Assembly (NCBI GenBank): GCA_035299065.1
Contig: DATGXI010000011.1
Location: 1 to 64,000, forward strand
Origin: DASPJQ01 sp035299065
GTDB taxonomy: Bacteria > Bacteroidota > Bacteroidia > Flavobacteriales_D > UBA2798
Direction of reading: 5' to 3'
Length of the DNA stretch: 64,000 nucleotides
Position 1 is the first letter of the stretch. The number at the start of each line of letters is the position of its first letter. The notes below the pieces were generated by a model. It searched no databases. It saw only the letters and a program-made list of their open reading frames with translations, and was not told the origin of the DNA. Positions 9,085 through 18,931 of this stretch are shown one piece after another. The translations under genes and the position numbers were made by a program.

Positions 9085-10485
9085 ATGAGCAAATACGATG
9101 TTACCGTTATTGGGTCAGGACCTGGCGGATATGTTGCCGCAATACGCTGCGCACAACTTGGATTAAAAACAGCTTTAATTGAACGCTACGCTTCACTTGG
9201 CGGAACCTGTTTAAATGTTGGTTGCATACCCTCAAAAGCCCTGCTTGACACAAGCGAACATTACCACAATGCACATGCTAATTTTAAAGAGCACGGTATT
9301 TTGATCAAAGATTTAAAACCTGATTTAGCGCAAATGATCAAACGTAAAGACGGTGTGGTTTCCCAAACCGTTGCAGGCATTGATTTTTTAATGAAGAAAA
9401 ACAAAATTGATGTATTGCGCGGGCACGGCACATTTACATCGGCCACTACCATTGACATTAAAGACGATAAAGGAAAAGTAACCAGCATTGAAAGTGCCAA
9501 AACAATTATTGCCACAGGTTCAAAACCGTCAACCCTTCCGTTTATTACCATTGATAAAAAACGTGTAATTACCAGTACCGAAGGTTTAAACCTGAAAGAA
9601 ATTCCAAAGCACCTTATTATTATTGGTGGTGGTGTTATTGGACTTGAATTGGGTAGTGTGTATGCACGCCTTGGAAGCAAAGTAAGCGTTGTTGAATTTA
9701 TGGACAATATTATTGCTTCAATGGATTCAACCATGGGCAAAGAATTAACCAAGTCATTGAAAAAAATTGGTTTTGATTTTTATTTAAAACACAAAGTAAA
9801 AGAAGTAAAAGCATCGGCCAAAGAAGTTACCGTAAAAGCTGATGGCGATAAAGGTGAACTTGTATTGAGTGGCGACTATTGCCTGGTGGCTGTGGGTCGC
9901 AGGCCTTATACCGACAATCTGGGCCTTGATAAAGCCGGTGTAAAACTGGACGAGCGCGGAAAAGTAGCTGTTAACGATCACTTACAAACTAACGTGCCTA
10001 ACATATACGCAATTGGCGATGTTATTAACGGACCAATGCTGGCGCATAAAGCCGAAGAAGAGGGTGTTTACGTGGCCGAAACGTTAGCAGGTCAAAAACC
10101 ACACATCAACTACAATTTAATTCCAGGTGTTGTATATACGTGGCCCGAAGTGGCTGCCGTTGGTGCTACCGAGGAAGAATTGAAAAAAGCCGGTAAGAAT
10201 TATAAGGTTGGTCAATTTCCGTTTAAAGCAAGTGGACGCGCACGCGCAAGCATGGATACTGATGGACTTGTAAAAGTACTTGCCGATAAGGAAACCGATG
10301 AGATTCTTGGCGTACACATGATTGGGCCGCGTGCAGCTGACATGATCATGGAAGCTGTTGTAGCCATGGAATACAGGGCAACTGCCGAGGACATTGCACG
10401 CATTTGCCATGCCCATCCAACATTTACCGAGGCGCTTAAAGAAGCTGCCCTGGATGCTACGGATAAAAGGGCGTTGCATATTTAA
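9085..10485 (+). CDS. lpdA: Dihydrolipoyl dehydrogenase (E3)
   Basis: 466 residues, cytoplasmic flavoprotein that reoxidises dihydrolipoamide with NAD+ in the 2-oxoacid dehydrogenase complexes. The FAD-binding 'GSGPGGYVAAIRCAQLG' lies at the N-terminus, the redox-active disulfide in 'GGTCLNVGCIPSKALL' (about 39-54), the NAD-binding 'GGGVIGLELGSVYARLG' at about 177, the second FAD motif 'NIYAIGDV', and the C-terminal active-site His-Glu in 'HAHPTFTEALKEA' (about 441-453). Length and all motifs are standard. It stands alone here; the E1 and E2 subunits are not in the window. About 100 bases of non-coding sequence precede it, with no strong promoter match. Confidence 0.96.
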   Translation: MSKYDVTVIGSGPGGYVAAIRCAQLGLKTALIERYASLGGTCLNVGCIPSKALLDTSEHYHNAHANFKEHGILIKDLKPDLAQMIKRKDGVVSQTVAGIDFLMKKNKIDVLRGHGTFTSATTIDIKDDKGKVTSIESAKTIIATGSKPSTLPFITIDKKRVITSTEGLNLKEIPKHLIIIGGGVIGLELGSVYARLGSKVSVVEFMDNIIASMDSTMGKELTKSLKKIGFDFYLKHKVKEVKASAKEVTVKADGDKGELVLSGDYCLVAVGRRPYTDNLGLDKAGVKLDERGKVAVNDHLQTNVPNIYAIGDVINGPMLAHKAEEEGVYVAETLAGQKPHINYNLIPGVVYTWPEVAAVGATEEELKKAGKNYKVGQFPFKASGRARASMDTDGLVKVLADKETDEILGVHMIGPRAADMIMEAVVAMEYRATAEDIARICHAHPTFTEALKEAALDATDKRALHI

Positions 10486-10541
10486 AATTTTTCTTAATTA
10501 AACCTGGCGTAATACTTGTGTTATAGCGATTAAGTGGCGAA

Positions 10542-11552
10542 ATGAGTAAAAAAGGAATTCTGTTAATTAATTTAGGAACTCCCAAGAGTCCTTCCAAAAA
10601 AGATGTTCGTAAATATCTTACGCAGTTTTTAAACGACCCGCGTGTTATTGATATTAATCCGATTGGGCGGTTTTTTCTTGTCAACGGCATTATTGTACCT
10701 TTTCGCTCGGGTAAATCAGCTAAATTGTACGCGAACATATGGACAAAGCAAGGCTCACCGTTATTGATAAACAGCCTGAATCTTCAAAAAAAATTACAGG
10801 CAAGTTTGGGTAATGATTATGTAGTTGAACTTGGCATGCGTTACCAGGAACCATCCATTGAAAGTGCAGTAGAAAAGCTAAAAGCCTCCACTGTTGATTC
10901 AATTACCGCCATTCCGCTTTACCCACAATACGCTACATCAAGCACCACCTCATCCATTGAAGAAACCAACCGTGTTTTCAAAAAATGGAAAAACCATCCT
11001 CCCGTAAAATTCATTGAAAACTTTTTTGACGATAAAGGCTTTATTGATGCCTGCGTTGACAAAGCCAAAAAGTATAACTTAAGCGAGTATGATTATTTTA
11101 TTTTCAGTTATCATGGGTTGCCCGAAAGGCAAATAACCAAAGCTTCTGCCGAATTTGGTGATGGAAAATGCCAGATAGGCACCTGTTGTAACGTAAGCTC
11201 CGAAAGAAATCGTTTGTGTTACCGCGCCAATTCATTTGCAACAACCCGTGCACTGGTGGCTGCATTAAACATTCCTGAAGGAAAATATCAAACCACCTTT
11301 CAGTCGCGTTTAAATGACAAATGGTTAAAACCCTACAGCGATAAAGTGGTGGAAGACCTTGCAAAAGAAGGCAAGAAAAAAATTCTTGTATTTTCACCTG
11401 CTTTTGTTGCCGATTGCCTGGAAACCATTTATGAGATAGGCACTGAATACGATGAAATATTCAAACACAACGGAGGCGAAAAAGTACAGCTTGTTGAGAG
11501 CTTAAATGACAGCGATGCGTGGGTTGAGGCTTTGAAAAACCTGGTTAAATAG
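10542..11552 (+). CDS. hemH: Ferrochelatase (haem synthase)
   Basis: 336 residues. Inserts Fe2+ into protoporphyrin IX (or a coproporphyrin) in the last part of haem synthesis. The N-terminal 'GILLINLGTPKSP' and 'LNDPRVID' are family signatures. The metal-binding histidine is in 'FSYHGLPERQ' (about 188-197), and the second conserved region reads 'FSPAFVADCLETIYEIG' with the expected glutamate. A cysteine-containing segment 'CQIGTCCNVSSERNRLC' sits between them, as seen in many Bacteroidota homologues; I do not assign a cluster to it. The gene ends five bases before the convergent stop of the next gene, with no terminator between. Confidence 0.94.
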   Translation: MSKKGILLINLGTPKSPSKKDVRKYLTQFLNDPRVIDINPIGRFFLVNGIIVPFRSGKSAKLYANIWTKQGSPLLINSLNLQKKLQASLGNDYVVELGMRYQEPSIESAVEKLKASTVDSITAIPLYPQYATSSTTSSIEETNRVFKKWKNHPPVKFIENFFDDKGFIDACVDKAKKYNLSEYDYFIFSYHGLPERQITKASAEFGDGKCQIGTCCNVSSERNRLCYRANSFATTRALVAALNIPEGKYQTTFQSRLNDKWLKPYSDKVVEDLAKEGKKKILVFSPAFVADCLETIYEIGTEYDEIFKHNGGEKVQLVESLNDSDAWVEALKNLVK

Positions 11553-11557
11553 GTTTT

Positions 11558-14398
11558 TTATTCATTAGTATAACCGCTTTTCATCACGATCATAATTTTT
11601 CCTGTACCATTATCATCTTCCAATGCAATGCCAAAATAAGATCCGGCACCAACTAATTTTTCGCCATAACCAGCCCTTGAGGAAGAGGTAATAAAATCAC
11701 CTTTTTTGATTTTTCCCGAAGTACTCACTACCTTACACGGTGTGCGTCCATTTAAGGCAACCGGTAAATGTGATTTTTTATGCTCCTTTTGAAACTCATC
11801 CCATTTCTGAGCGCGTTCTTCACTTGTTTTTGGTTTGCTTTTTTCCATTGCCCTGTCAAAATCTTCAGAGTTAATGCTGTTCAAAATCACCCCAGGTGTT
11901 GTTGAAATTACACCAAACACTTTGCTGCTTTTTGGTTTATCACATTTTTTTATTTCGTTTTCGCCTTCTGCATCGATCATAACAACATCGCCTTCTTCAA
12001 GACTTCCATCGTGTGTAAATTCTTCAGCCACGTCAGCGCCTGTTGTATTGAACGTTCCTGTATTTAGCAACAACTGGTTGGTTTGTGTCAAACGCATACG
12101 CCTGGTACCACCAATCATCCAATAATGCCATCCTCCGGTATTTTCACTTGAATACGATACATCGCCAAAGGTTGTACCTACTGACGACAATGTCATACCA
12201 TCAAATAGAAAGGTTGGTGCAGTTGCCGTACCGGTATATAAGGCATCGGTATAAATACCCAGGTAAGATCCTGCTCCACCACTAATAATGCGGTTAAATG
12301 TATTTGAGGTTGGGTAAACCGTAAGGGTACCATTTACCAGTAAGTTTTGGGTTGTACACCCGTTGCAACCAATTCGTGTAGTACCTGAACTTGCTCCCAG
12401 TACCAGGTCATTTCCCAGTCCTGTAGATGAAGCATCGGCATACATACCAACATAATTCCACGCTGTTCCAACGCGCAACCTTCCGCGGTCGCCTGTCATG
12501 AGCACTTCGTTACCTTGTAAATGCATGTTATTCTCTATCCATGCATCAGTCGCATATACGTTGGTTCCTGCACCGTTTACTGCAAGCCTCACTTGCGGAT
12601 TAGTGGTTTGAATACCCATGTTACCGGCATTTGTTATTACAGCCTGGTCAACATTTGACACCCTGAACCCGATGTAACCCGTACCTGTATTCAGTTTATT
12701 TATCAATGTGTATGCTCCGTCATTTGACTCAATTAATGCATAACCCGTAGTTGTGTTTTGTTGTGAATGGGAAATACCTCCCCAGCCCGCACCATGTCCA
12801 ACGTCACCAATAAATGCGTTGTTGATGCGACCGTTTCCACCTTGTACATCCAATCTTTGGGTTGGTACAGCAATACCTATTCCGTAATTTCCTCCGGCAG
12901 TAATGCGTGCACGCTCAATGTTGCTTGTGCGCATAACCCAGTCAACACCGTCAGTTGTTCCAATAAAATTTGTGGCTGCATTTGTTCCTGCGTTTCCAAG
13001 GGTTAACCAGGCATTACTTGTACCTGAAGTTGATGTTAACACCTGTGACCAGGCCTGGGCGGCATTGTTATTTGTTTTCCTGAAATATAAATTCTGATCA
13101 AAGAAACTTCCTGAAAATTGCAATGCATAGTTGTTTGCATTGTTGCTGTGTCGAATATCAAGTAAATGCCACCAGCTTGATGCACCAGTTGGCCAATTGG
13201 CTGCAGGCGCTGGTGCGCTGGTTTCATAAAATCCCGATTGAGATGCCATCAACCCGGCATCGTTTCGCGTTTCAGTACGCGAACGGTAAACACCTGCTGT
13301 TCCGTTACCGTAACCAAATGTTCCGTTAATTTCAGTGTTATAAGCAGGGTTAGAAACACCCAAACCAGTATTTCCTTCTACAATTAATCCGTTTGCAGGT
13401 GCTGCAATACTTCCAGCATAAGATGTACCAATAGAAACATTTCCTTCTACATCAAATTTACTAACCGGTGCACGGTTACCAATTGCTGTTCTTCCATCAA
13501 AATTAATCCAAAGTGCGTTGCTCACGAATGTTCCTGCATTCCGCGTAATAAATTCCAGGCTTCCTGAATTGGATACACCTGCAGGGGTATTCGCTACAAT
13601 GGTAGCAATACGTGCATCGGCCGGTTGGAGAACACGATTCATGAAATCAAATTCACCCATGCGTTGTTCTGTTCCTGCTGACGAGCCGTATAAACTCATC
13701 ATACCATACCACGGTGAACCAACTGAATAACCAATCATGGCTTCACGCTGAGGCGTTGCCTGGTTATCGAATATATCAACTACACCTGACAAACCGAAAC
13801 CGTTTTGACCAGGTCCCTGTAAGTACAAAGTAGAATTTGAATACGGTGAAGTGCTTGCCACACTTGATACAACATTTAAGATCGCATTATTGGTTGAAAG
13901 TTTTGTTCCTATAGCAAATTGCCCGCCTGTTAAGATACGTGCGCGCTCAAGATTATTGGTTGCCATAACCCAATCACGTGCATCGATTGTTCCTATAAAA
14001 TTATTATTTACTGCTGCGCCATATGCCGCAGTTGATGCTGTTGTACCGGCATTACCTGTTAACAGCCACGAAGGGCCATTACCTGTTGCCAGGCGCACCC
14101 ACACAGGTGCAGCAGCTGTATTTGAATTGTAATAATAACCGGGCACAACATTGTTTGGCGACACACCTGCCGTTGCAAGGTTATACACCAGCAAACTTGT
14201 TGCAGGCGTTGGAATGGTAACCGCATCGGTTGTACTGGTAAGCGAAACACGCGGAATAAGCAATCCTTTATCAAGGGCAACAACATCAAGCATGGCCGAT
14301 ACGTTTGGCGCAACACCGGTACTGTTTATTCCAACATTTTGACTAAATGAAATTTTCGCTGCTATCAAAAAGCAACAGGTTGTAATAATTTTTTTCAT
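11558..14398 (-). CDS. Secreted tail-fibre-like protein with G2-type C-terminal domain
   Basis: 946 residues with signal peptide ending 'ISFSQ'. The mature N-terminus 'NVGINSTGVAPNVSAMLDV' opens a module also found in two neighbours: 'KGLLIPRVSL', 'TSLLVYNLATAGVSPNN', 'PGYYYN', 'W...GNAGT', then 'NLERARI'. A long Gly/Asn/Thr-rich beta region follows, and the 'GNAGTNAATNFIGTTDGVD' piece recurs in the middle. The C-terminal 150 residues, with 'ADVAEEF', 'EEGDVVMIDAEGEN', 'VFGVISTTPGVIL', 'PVALNGRTPCKVV' and 'IKKGDFITSS', resemble the intramolecular-chaperone domain (Peptidase_G2-like) of phage neck and tail appendages. By analogy this would be a trimeric fibre. No T9SS sorting domain is visible. 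Exact domain assignment is from memory. Confidence 0.72.
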   Translation of the reverse strand: MKKIITTCCFLIAAKISFSQNVGINSTGVAPNVSAMLDVVALDKGLLIPRVSLTSTTDAVTIPTPATSLLVYNLATAGVSPNNVVPGYYYNSNTAAAPVWVRLATGNGPSWLLTGNAGTTASTAAYGAAVNNNFIGTIDARDWVMATNNLERARILTGGQFAIGTKLSTNNAILNVVSSVASTSPYSNSTLYLQGPGQNGFGLSGVVDIFDNQATPQREAMIGYSVGSPWYGMMSLYGSSAGTEQRMGEFDFMNRVLQPADARIATIVANTPAGVSNSGSLEFITRNAGTFVSNALWINFDGRTAIGNRAPVSKFDVEGNVSIGTSYAGSIAAPANGLIVEGNTGLGVSNPAYNTEINGTFGYGNGTAGVYRSRTETRNDAGLMASQSGFYETSAPAPAANWPTGASSWWHLLDIRHSNNANNYALQFSGSFFDQNLYFRKTNNNAAQAWSQVLTSTSGTSNAWLTLGNAGTNAATNFIGTTDGVDWVMRTSNIERARITAGGNYGIGIAVPTQRLDVQGGNGRINNAFIGDVGHGAGWGGISHSQQNTTTGYALIESNDGAYTLINKLNTGTGYIGFRVSNVDQAVITNAGNMGIQTTNPQVRLAVNGAGTNVYATDAWIENNMHLQGNEVLMTGDRGRLRVGTAWNYVGMYADASSTGLGNDLVLGASSGTTRIGCNGCTTQNLLVNGTLTVYPTSNTFNRIISGGAGSYLGIYTDALYTGTATAPTFLFDGMTLSSVGTTFGDVSYSSENTGGWHYWMIGGTRRMRLTQTNQLLLNTGTFNTTGADVAEEFTHDGSLEEGDVVMIDAEGENEIKKCDKPKSSKVFGVISTTPGVILNSINSEDFDRAMEKSKPKTSEERAQKWDEFQKEHKKSHLPVALNGRTPCKVVSTSGKIKKGDFITSSSRAGYGEKLVGAGSYFGIALEDDNGTGKIMIVMKSGYTNE

Positions 14399-14413
14399 GG
14401 CAACTCAATTATG

Positions 14414-14421
14414 CAAATGTA
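14414..14421 (-). promoter_or_regulatory. Candidate -7 element of the 946-residue fibre gene
   Basis: TACATTTG on the minus strand matches TAnnTTTG, placed 16 bases before the ATG at 14398. No good -33 TTG was found at the usual distance, so the support is partial. Confidence 0.4.
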
Positions 14422-14578
14422 TACACACCGCATGGTTTTTTTGGTAATGCTAAGTTGCTGATTTTTTAAAGTATATGCAAGAAAAAAGAGAAAAAACAAT
14501 AAGCAAGGTAAATTCTGGCCAGACCTTCGTTAAGCTGCTGTTTATCAGGGCTAAAAACCTGGTATGAGTCGTGAATTT

Positions 14579-17356
14579 TTATTTGCGGTCAGGATCAATG
14601 TTAACAGCAGGCGCAACTTTTGGTTGCTCATCGGTTGGCATCACCATTTTTTTGTTGTTTCCCGCATTTTTTTCGCTTTCACGTTTACGCCTGGCAAGTT
14701 CTTCCTGTTCCTTTTGGTATTGGATTTTCGCATCGTGCATTTTCACTTTATTCAGCATGACCTGGCGCTCCTGTTCTGAATAGGTATTTTGCACGTCATA
14801 CGTTGATGATTTTAGTTTAGCCATAGCAACCCAGTTAAAATCGGTCGGAATAAAGTCGCCATTTAACCTTACTGTAAACCCTTCGGTTGTTTGTTTTACC
14901 AAGGTAAGAGTAGCAGTTGAATTGATTGTTGTAACTGTAACAACAGGAACTGTTGACAACATTGACTTAAATTCAGCATTGAACGGAATAAACATTTCGG
15001 TAGCATTCATTGTTTCCACTCCAAAATCAGAAATGTTTTTCATGGTCTCCACCATTTTTGTTTGCTTTGCGTCAATCTCCTTAATGGCGTTTACCATTAC
15101 ATAACTGAGTGCCCCATTGTCAACCGAAAGCCATGTTTCAATATTTTGTGGAATTTGTTCAAATGGTACTGAAGGATCAACTGACTGCCATGTACCAACC
15201 ATGTATGGCGCTACTTTTTGAAGATCCTGTGCAATTACACCCACGCCATAATTTGTTTCCTTTATGTTTGCTTTACCATTGTATTTAAAATAAACAGGAT
15301 TTATACCTTTAAGTACCGATAGCCCGTCTTTGAATGAATTTACATCTTCCTTTAAACGCCCGTCAGAAATTACCGTCCACGCATTGCTTGTAGGTTTGGC
15401 TGCCGAATTGGCTGCAAGATGCAAATAATAAGACGCTGCTGCATTCAGGTTAATGGAGAAATAACTTCCACCCGTAAAATCAATGGTTGAACTTTGATCC
15501 TGGAAATATTCAATGGAACCAATTTGGGTTATAGTTCCAGTTGCATTGCTGTTTCTTCCCCTGTAAACTGTAATAGCAGCTGTTGAAGGGTCATCAATGT
15601 CCAAATGCGCTCCCGGGGCAGCTAATCCCAAGCCAACGTAACCGTTTGATTTGTTCATGCTCATCCCATTCCATCCTACTGAGCTTGTCCACAATCCAAA
15701 GTGGGTTGCGCTAATATTTCCTATGAAACAATCTGTAAGGTCACTTAACCACATACCTCCACTTGCACTGTTTGACCAATAACGGCCATTGTTGCGAACT
15801 TCAATATTGCTACCACCCGTTCCAACAACATCCAGTAAATATGCAGGAGCAGTAGTGCCCAACCCGTTATATCCACCACCTGATGGCACAAGAATACCGT
15901 AATTAGAAGTTGCGCCTGTTGCAGAAAAATAACCGCCTACGTTCATGGTTGATGCTCCGCTTGCAGTAAAATAGCCCCCGTAACGGCTTCCCGCTGTACC
16001 CGAAACGCTTCCGTATACTGCATAACCTGCACCGGTAAATGTTGTAGGCGCTGAAACTGCCCTTATGCCCATGTAACCTCCACGGAAATAACCTCCATAA
16101 CCATAACCTGGATTGTTTTCTGAAACACCATAAACACCACGACCATCAGCAGTACCTACATACGAGCTTTCTGAAAAAGTAGCGTATGCACTTGCCGCGG
16201 CATCATCAACGTGAAGGCGGTAAACAGGATTTGCAATACCAATTCCCACATCACCGGTTGTATGTTCAATGCGCATGCGTTCAATGTTATTTGTTCCTAT
16301 TGTAAACGATTCTGCATCGGTGGTTCCAATCCAGTTTTCAGCCGCTCCAATAACAGATGTTCCATAAGTTGCAGGGGCTGCAGGATCCGCAGTTCCTGTA
16401 TTACCCGTAGTAAGCCATGCATTGGCATTACCATTGGCAAAACGGGTCCATACCGGTGCTGCAGTTGTTCCTGAATTATAATAATAACCCGGCACAACAT
16501 TGTTGGGTGAAACACCGGCAGTGGCTGTATTGTAAACAAGCAAACTTGTGGTTGGGGTAAGTATTGTGGCGGCATCGGTTGTACCCGTTAATGATACCCT
16601 TGGAATAAGTAATCCACGGTTTGTTGAATTTAAATCGAGTAGTGAACCCGAAGCTGGAGCTGCAATAGCTACACCTATATCTCCATCGGCCTGCATAACC
16701 AACCGTTGTGTAGCAGCAGTTGAAAAGCTCAACTCGTTTGCGGCACTCAAATACATCCCATTGTCTGTATCACCAGTAAATGAAAATGCGGGTAGGGCTG
16801 CTGTGGCGTTTATGCCGCGAGCATGGCCTGTTGAAACAACCTGAAATAAATCTCCTGTGCCCACTGTAAACAATGCAGCTGGTGTGGCGTCACCAATGCC
16901 AAAATTTCCACCTGAAAGAATGCGTGCGCGCTCAACATTGGCTGTTCTGAAAACAAGATCCACCGCATCGGTTGTTCCTAAAAAATTTGTTGCGGCAGTT
17001 GTTCCTGCATTACCCGTAATTAACCACGAGGCTCCATTTCCATTGGCAAAACGAATCCAAACCGGTGCAGCCGTTGTTCCTGAATTGTAGTAATAGCCCG
17101 GCAACACGTTATTTGGCGAAACACCAGCTGTTGCTGTATTGTAAACAATCAAACTGGTTGCGGGTGTTGGTACGGTTACAGCATCAGTGGTACCTGACAG
17201 TGCTACCCTTGGCACAAGTAAACCTTTATCCGCAGCTACTATATCCAACATGGCGGAAACATCAGGTGTAGCACCCGAATTGTTTATACCCACATTTTGG
17301 GCAAACAGAGGGGAAACTGCTACAAGGCAGCAAAGCGATAAAATAATTTTTTTCAT
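14579..17356 (-). CDS. Secreted tail-fibre-like protein with S74 (endosialidase-chaperone) domain
   Basis: 925 residues with signal peptide ending 'SPLFAQ'. It carries the shared N-terminal module twice: at residues about 20-150 and again at about 235-340 ('GLLIPRVSLTGTTDAAT'). A Gly-rich beta region leads to an S74 intramolecular chaperone domain from about residue 661: 'SDGRLKEDV', where Ser and the Lys five residues later match the Ser-Lys dyad that self-cleaves in phage endosialidases, followed by 'YGVGVIAQDLQKV'. Past it lie about 170 more residues: a stretch 'FIPFNAEFKSMLSTVPVV' to 'TEGFTVRLNGDF' that could be an H-type-lectin-like sheet, then a charged, coiled-coil-like tail. S74 usually ends the protein, so this extension is odd. 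No T9SS signal. Confidence 0.8.
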   Translation of the reverse strand: MKKIILSLCCLVAVSPLFAQNVGINNSGATPDVSAMLDIVAADKGLLVPRVALSGTTDAVTVPTPATSLIVYNTATAGVSPNNVLPGYYYNSGTTAAPVWIRFANGNGASWLITGNAGTTAATNFLGTTDAVDLVFRTANVERARILSGGNFGIGDATPAALFTVGTGDLFQVVSTGHARGINATAALPAFSFTGDTDNGMYLSAANELSFSTAATQRLVMQADGDIGVAIAAPASGSLLDLNSTNRGLLIPRVSLTGTTDAATILTPTTSLLVYNTATAGVSPNNVVPGYYYNSGTTAAPVWTRFANGNANAWLTTGNTGTADPAAPATYGTSVIGAAENWIGTTDAESFTIGTNNIERMRIEHTTGDVGIGIANPVYRLHVDDAAASAYATFSESSYVGTADGRGVYGVSENNPGYGYGGYFRGGYMGIRAVSAPTTFTGAGYAVYGSVSGTAGSRYGGYFTASGASTMNVGGYFSATGATSNYGILVPSGGGYNGLGTTAPAYLLDVVGTGGSNIEVRNNGRYWSNSASGGMWLSDLTDCFIGNISATHFGLWTSSVGWNGMSMNKSNGYVGLGLAAPGAHLDIDDPSTAAITVYRGRNSNATGTITQIGSIEYFQDQSSTIDFTGGSYFSINLNAAASYYLHLAANSAAKPTSNAWTVISDGRLKEDVNSFKDGLSVLKGINPVYFKYNGKANIKETNYGVGVIAQDLQKVAPYMVGTWQSVDPSVPFEQIPQNIETWLSVDNGALSYVMVNAIKEIDAKQTKMVETMKNISDFGVETMNATEMFIPFNAEFKSMLSTVPVVTVTTINSTATLTLVKQTTEGFTVRLNGDFIPTDFNWVAMAKLKSSTYDVQNTYSEQERQVMLNKVKMHDAKIQYQKEQEELARRKRESEKNAGNNKKMVMPTDEQPKVAPAVNIDPDRK
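16975..17300 (-). repeat. Fibre N-terminal module, copy at the 5' end of the 925-residue gene
   Basis: This is one of at least four related coding copies of the same module: here, at 16390-16620 inside the same gene, at 13990-14345 in the 946-residue gene and at 20000-20350 in the 489-residue gene. Identity is high at protein level ('ATAGVSPNNV', 'PGYYYNSGTTAAPVW') and many DNA stretches are shared, so recombination between the genes is possible. Confidence 0.7.
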
Positions 17357-17498
17357 TCGTAGGTTATTGTAAAATCAGTGTAAAATTGCAACTATTTTTT
17401 GGTTTCACCTAAAATTCAGAGATGCAATTTGGAACACGTTGATGGATTTCAACCAAAACACGCGCCAATAGGGCAAAACAAAAAATGTACTACAATTG

Positions 17499-17519
17499 GA
17501 AAGTTATTTAATAACTTTC
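17499..17519. other. Perfect short inverted repeat
   Basis: Arms GAAAGTTAT (17499-17507) and ATAACTTTC (17511-17519) with a 3-base loop. It lies in the 235-base gap between the stop of the 410-residue gene and the start of the 925-residue gene. No T-run follows on the minus strand, so it may be an operator or a weak terminator. The rest of the gap shows nothing else I can name. Confidence 0.35.
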
Positions 17520-17591
17520 ATGTTAAAAATTTCGGATGATTATTCTGAAAAAAAATTAAACAGTCTTCGATTAAGAGGAACAATTATCAAA

Positions 17592-18824
17592 TTAATGATA
17601 ATAAAGTTTTACTGTTTGCACCAGCTTATTGGTAACCGATTCTATTTTCAGAAAGTAAATTCCAGTAGAGAGTGAAAGTTTTCCAAGATCAGTCAATGAC
17701 CTGTTTTCTGCTACAGCTAATGACTGTTTTGCTATTAATTGTCCTGCTGCATCATACAATGTAAATGCAACATCGTCTTCTGCCATAAGCGTAAGGTCAG
17801 CAATAATATTTCCGTTTGAAACAAAGGCAGTGGCTGAACTTCCCTGTTGGCATGAAATGGTACTAACCGCCTCTATGGTAGTTGTTCCGTTGGTTTCAAC
17901 CGTTGTTAATGAATAGTATAAATACTGGTTGGTTACAAGTTCTGAATAACTGGTAATTCCTCCTGTTGAAACAGGTAAAACTTCTTTTAGCGCAACAAAA
18001 TCAGCTCCATTATTAGAACCTGAGATAATAAATTTTGCAATGTTTAATTCAGCCGCGGTTGACCAATTTACATTTACCTGGTTTGCTTCACAATTTAATG
18101 TGTAACCTACCAATTCAATGGGTAACGGATTAGACATTTCACTCAAGGTCCATGACCTGAAAAAATTTGCTGATGAAACAGGAATTGAACCAACAATATT
18201 GGTTGCTGTATTAATAATACCTGCAGGTAAATAATCACCCCAGATTCCTGAAGGTGTGTTGAAACGCTGTGCACCCAAATCCGACTCCACAATGGTATTT
18301 CCTGCCGTCATCCATTCGCCATCAATATAAGTAATATCAAATGTTGCATTTGGTTTTGTACCATAACCAAGGGGATCAACAATCCAAAATCGGTCAATTA
18401 CATTGTTTGAATTATTCACACTTCCGGTAGCATAATCCAGCATGTGGGTAACGTCACTGGGTCGGTAGGTATTGTTATCCCATGTACCACCCCTGTAAGT
18501 AGAAAACGTAAGATTTCCTGCACCTGCCGCACCTCCTGAAATAGTAACACTCATTGGAAATTCAACACCCGCTGCCGTTGAAAATGGCATGGTGTACGTA
18601 CCTGTTGTTGTCCCAATATTCCATTTCACACGATCGTTCTCCGATTCGCTTACAATCCTTCCACCTGTTCCCAATTGTGTAATGGCTGTAGTTGCACTGT
18701 TATCAAGAACCACAAATGCACCATTATCAATCACCACAAAAGCATCATTGTTCAACACCAGCCTGCCCTGCCCGAATGCTGAAAAACAGGAAAAAAATAA
18801 TATACAATATAAAAGCTTCTTCAT
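17592..18824 (-). CDS. Secreted protein with T9SS type A sorting domain
   Basis: 410 residues with signal peptide ending 'SAFGQ'. A beta-rich N-terminal part with tandem 'NDAFVVIDNGAFVVLDN' has no family I recognise. It is followed by the segment 'PLPIELVGYTLNCE' and 'NVNWSTAAELNIAKFIIS', which regularly comes just before T9SS C-terminal domains in this phylum. The last 75 residues end 'LSTGIYFLKIESVTNKLVQT', the typical type A sorting domain that directs export through the outer membrane and anchoring. It lies between two fibre genes on the same strand, with gaps of 107 and 235 bases, so it may be independently expressed. Binding or enzyme function unknown. Confidence 0.82.
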   Translation of the reverse strand: MKKLLYCILFFSCFSAFGQGRLVLNNDAFVVIDNGAFVVLDNSATTAITQLGTGGRIVSESENDRVKWNIGTTTGTYTMPFSTAAGVEFPMSVTISGGAAGAGNLTFSTYRGGTWDNNTYRPSDVTHMLDYATGSVNNSNNVIDRFWIVDPLGYGTKPNATFDITYIDGEWMTAGNTIVESDLGAQRFNTPSGIWGDYLPAGIINTATNIVGSIPVSSANFFRSWTLSEMSNPLPIELVGYTLNCEANQVNVNWSTAAELNIAKFIISGSNNGADFVALKEVLPVSTGGITSYSELVTNQYLYYSLTTVETNGTTTIEAVSTISCQQGSSATAFVSNGNIIADLTLMAEDDVAFTLYDAAGQLIAKQSLAVAENRSLTDLGKLSLSTGIYFLKIESVTNKLVQTVKLYYH

Positions 18825-18931
18825 TAATTGGTTAGGCTTGTGCCCTGGTTTTTGAAAGTGTTAAATTACGCTTATTTTAATGTTCTAAAAAAAAACTTGT
18901 CTAAAAAATTAGTTTGATTCTCAACAATGTA

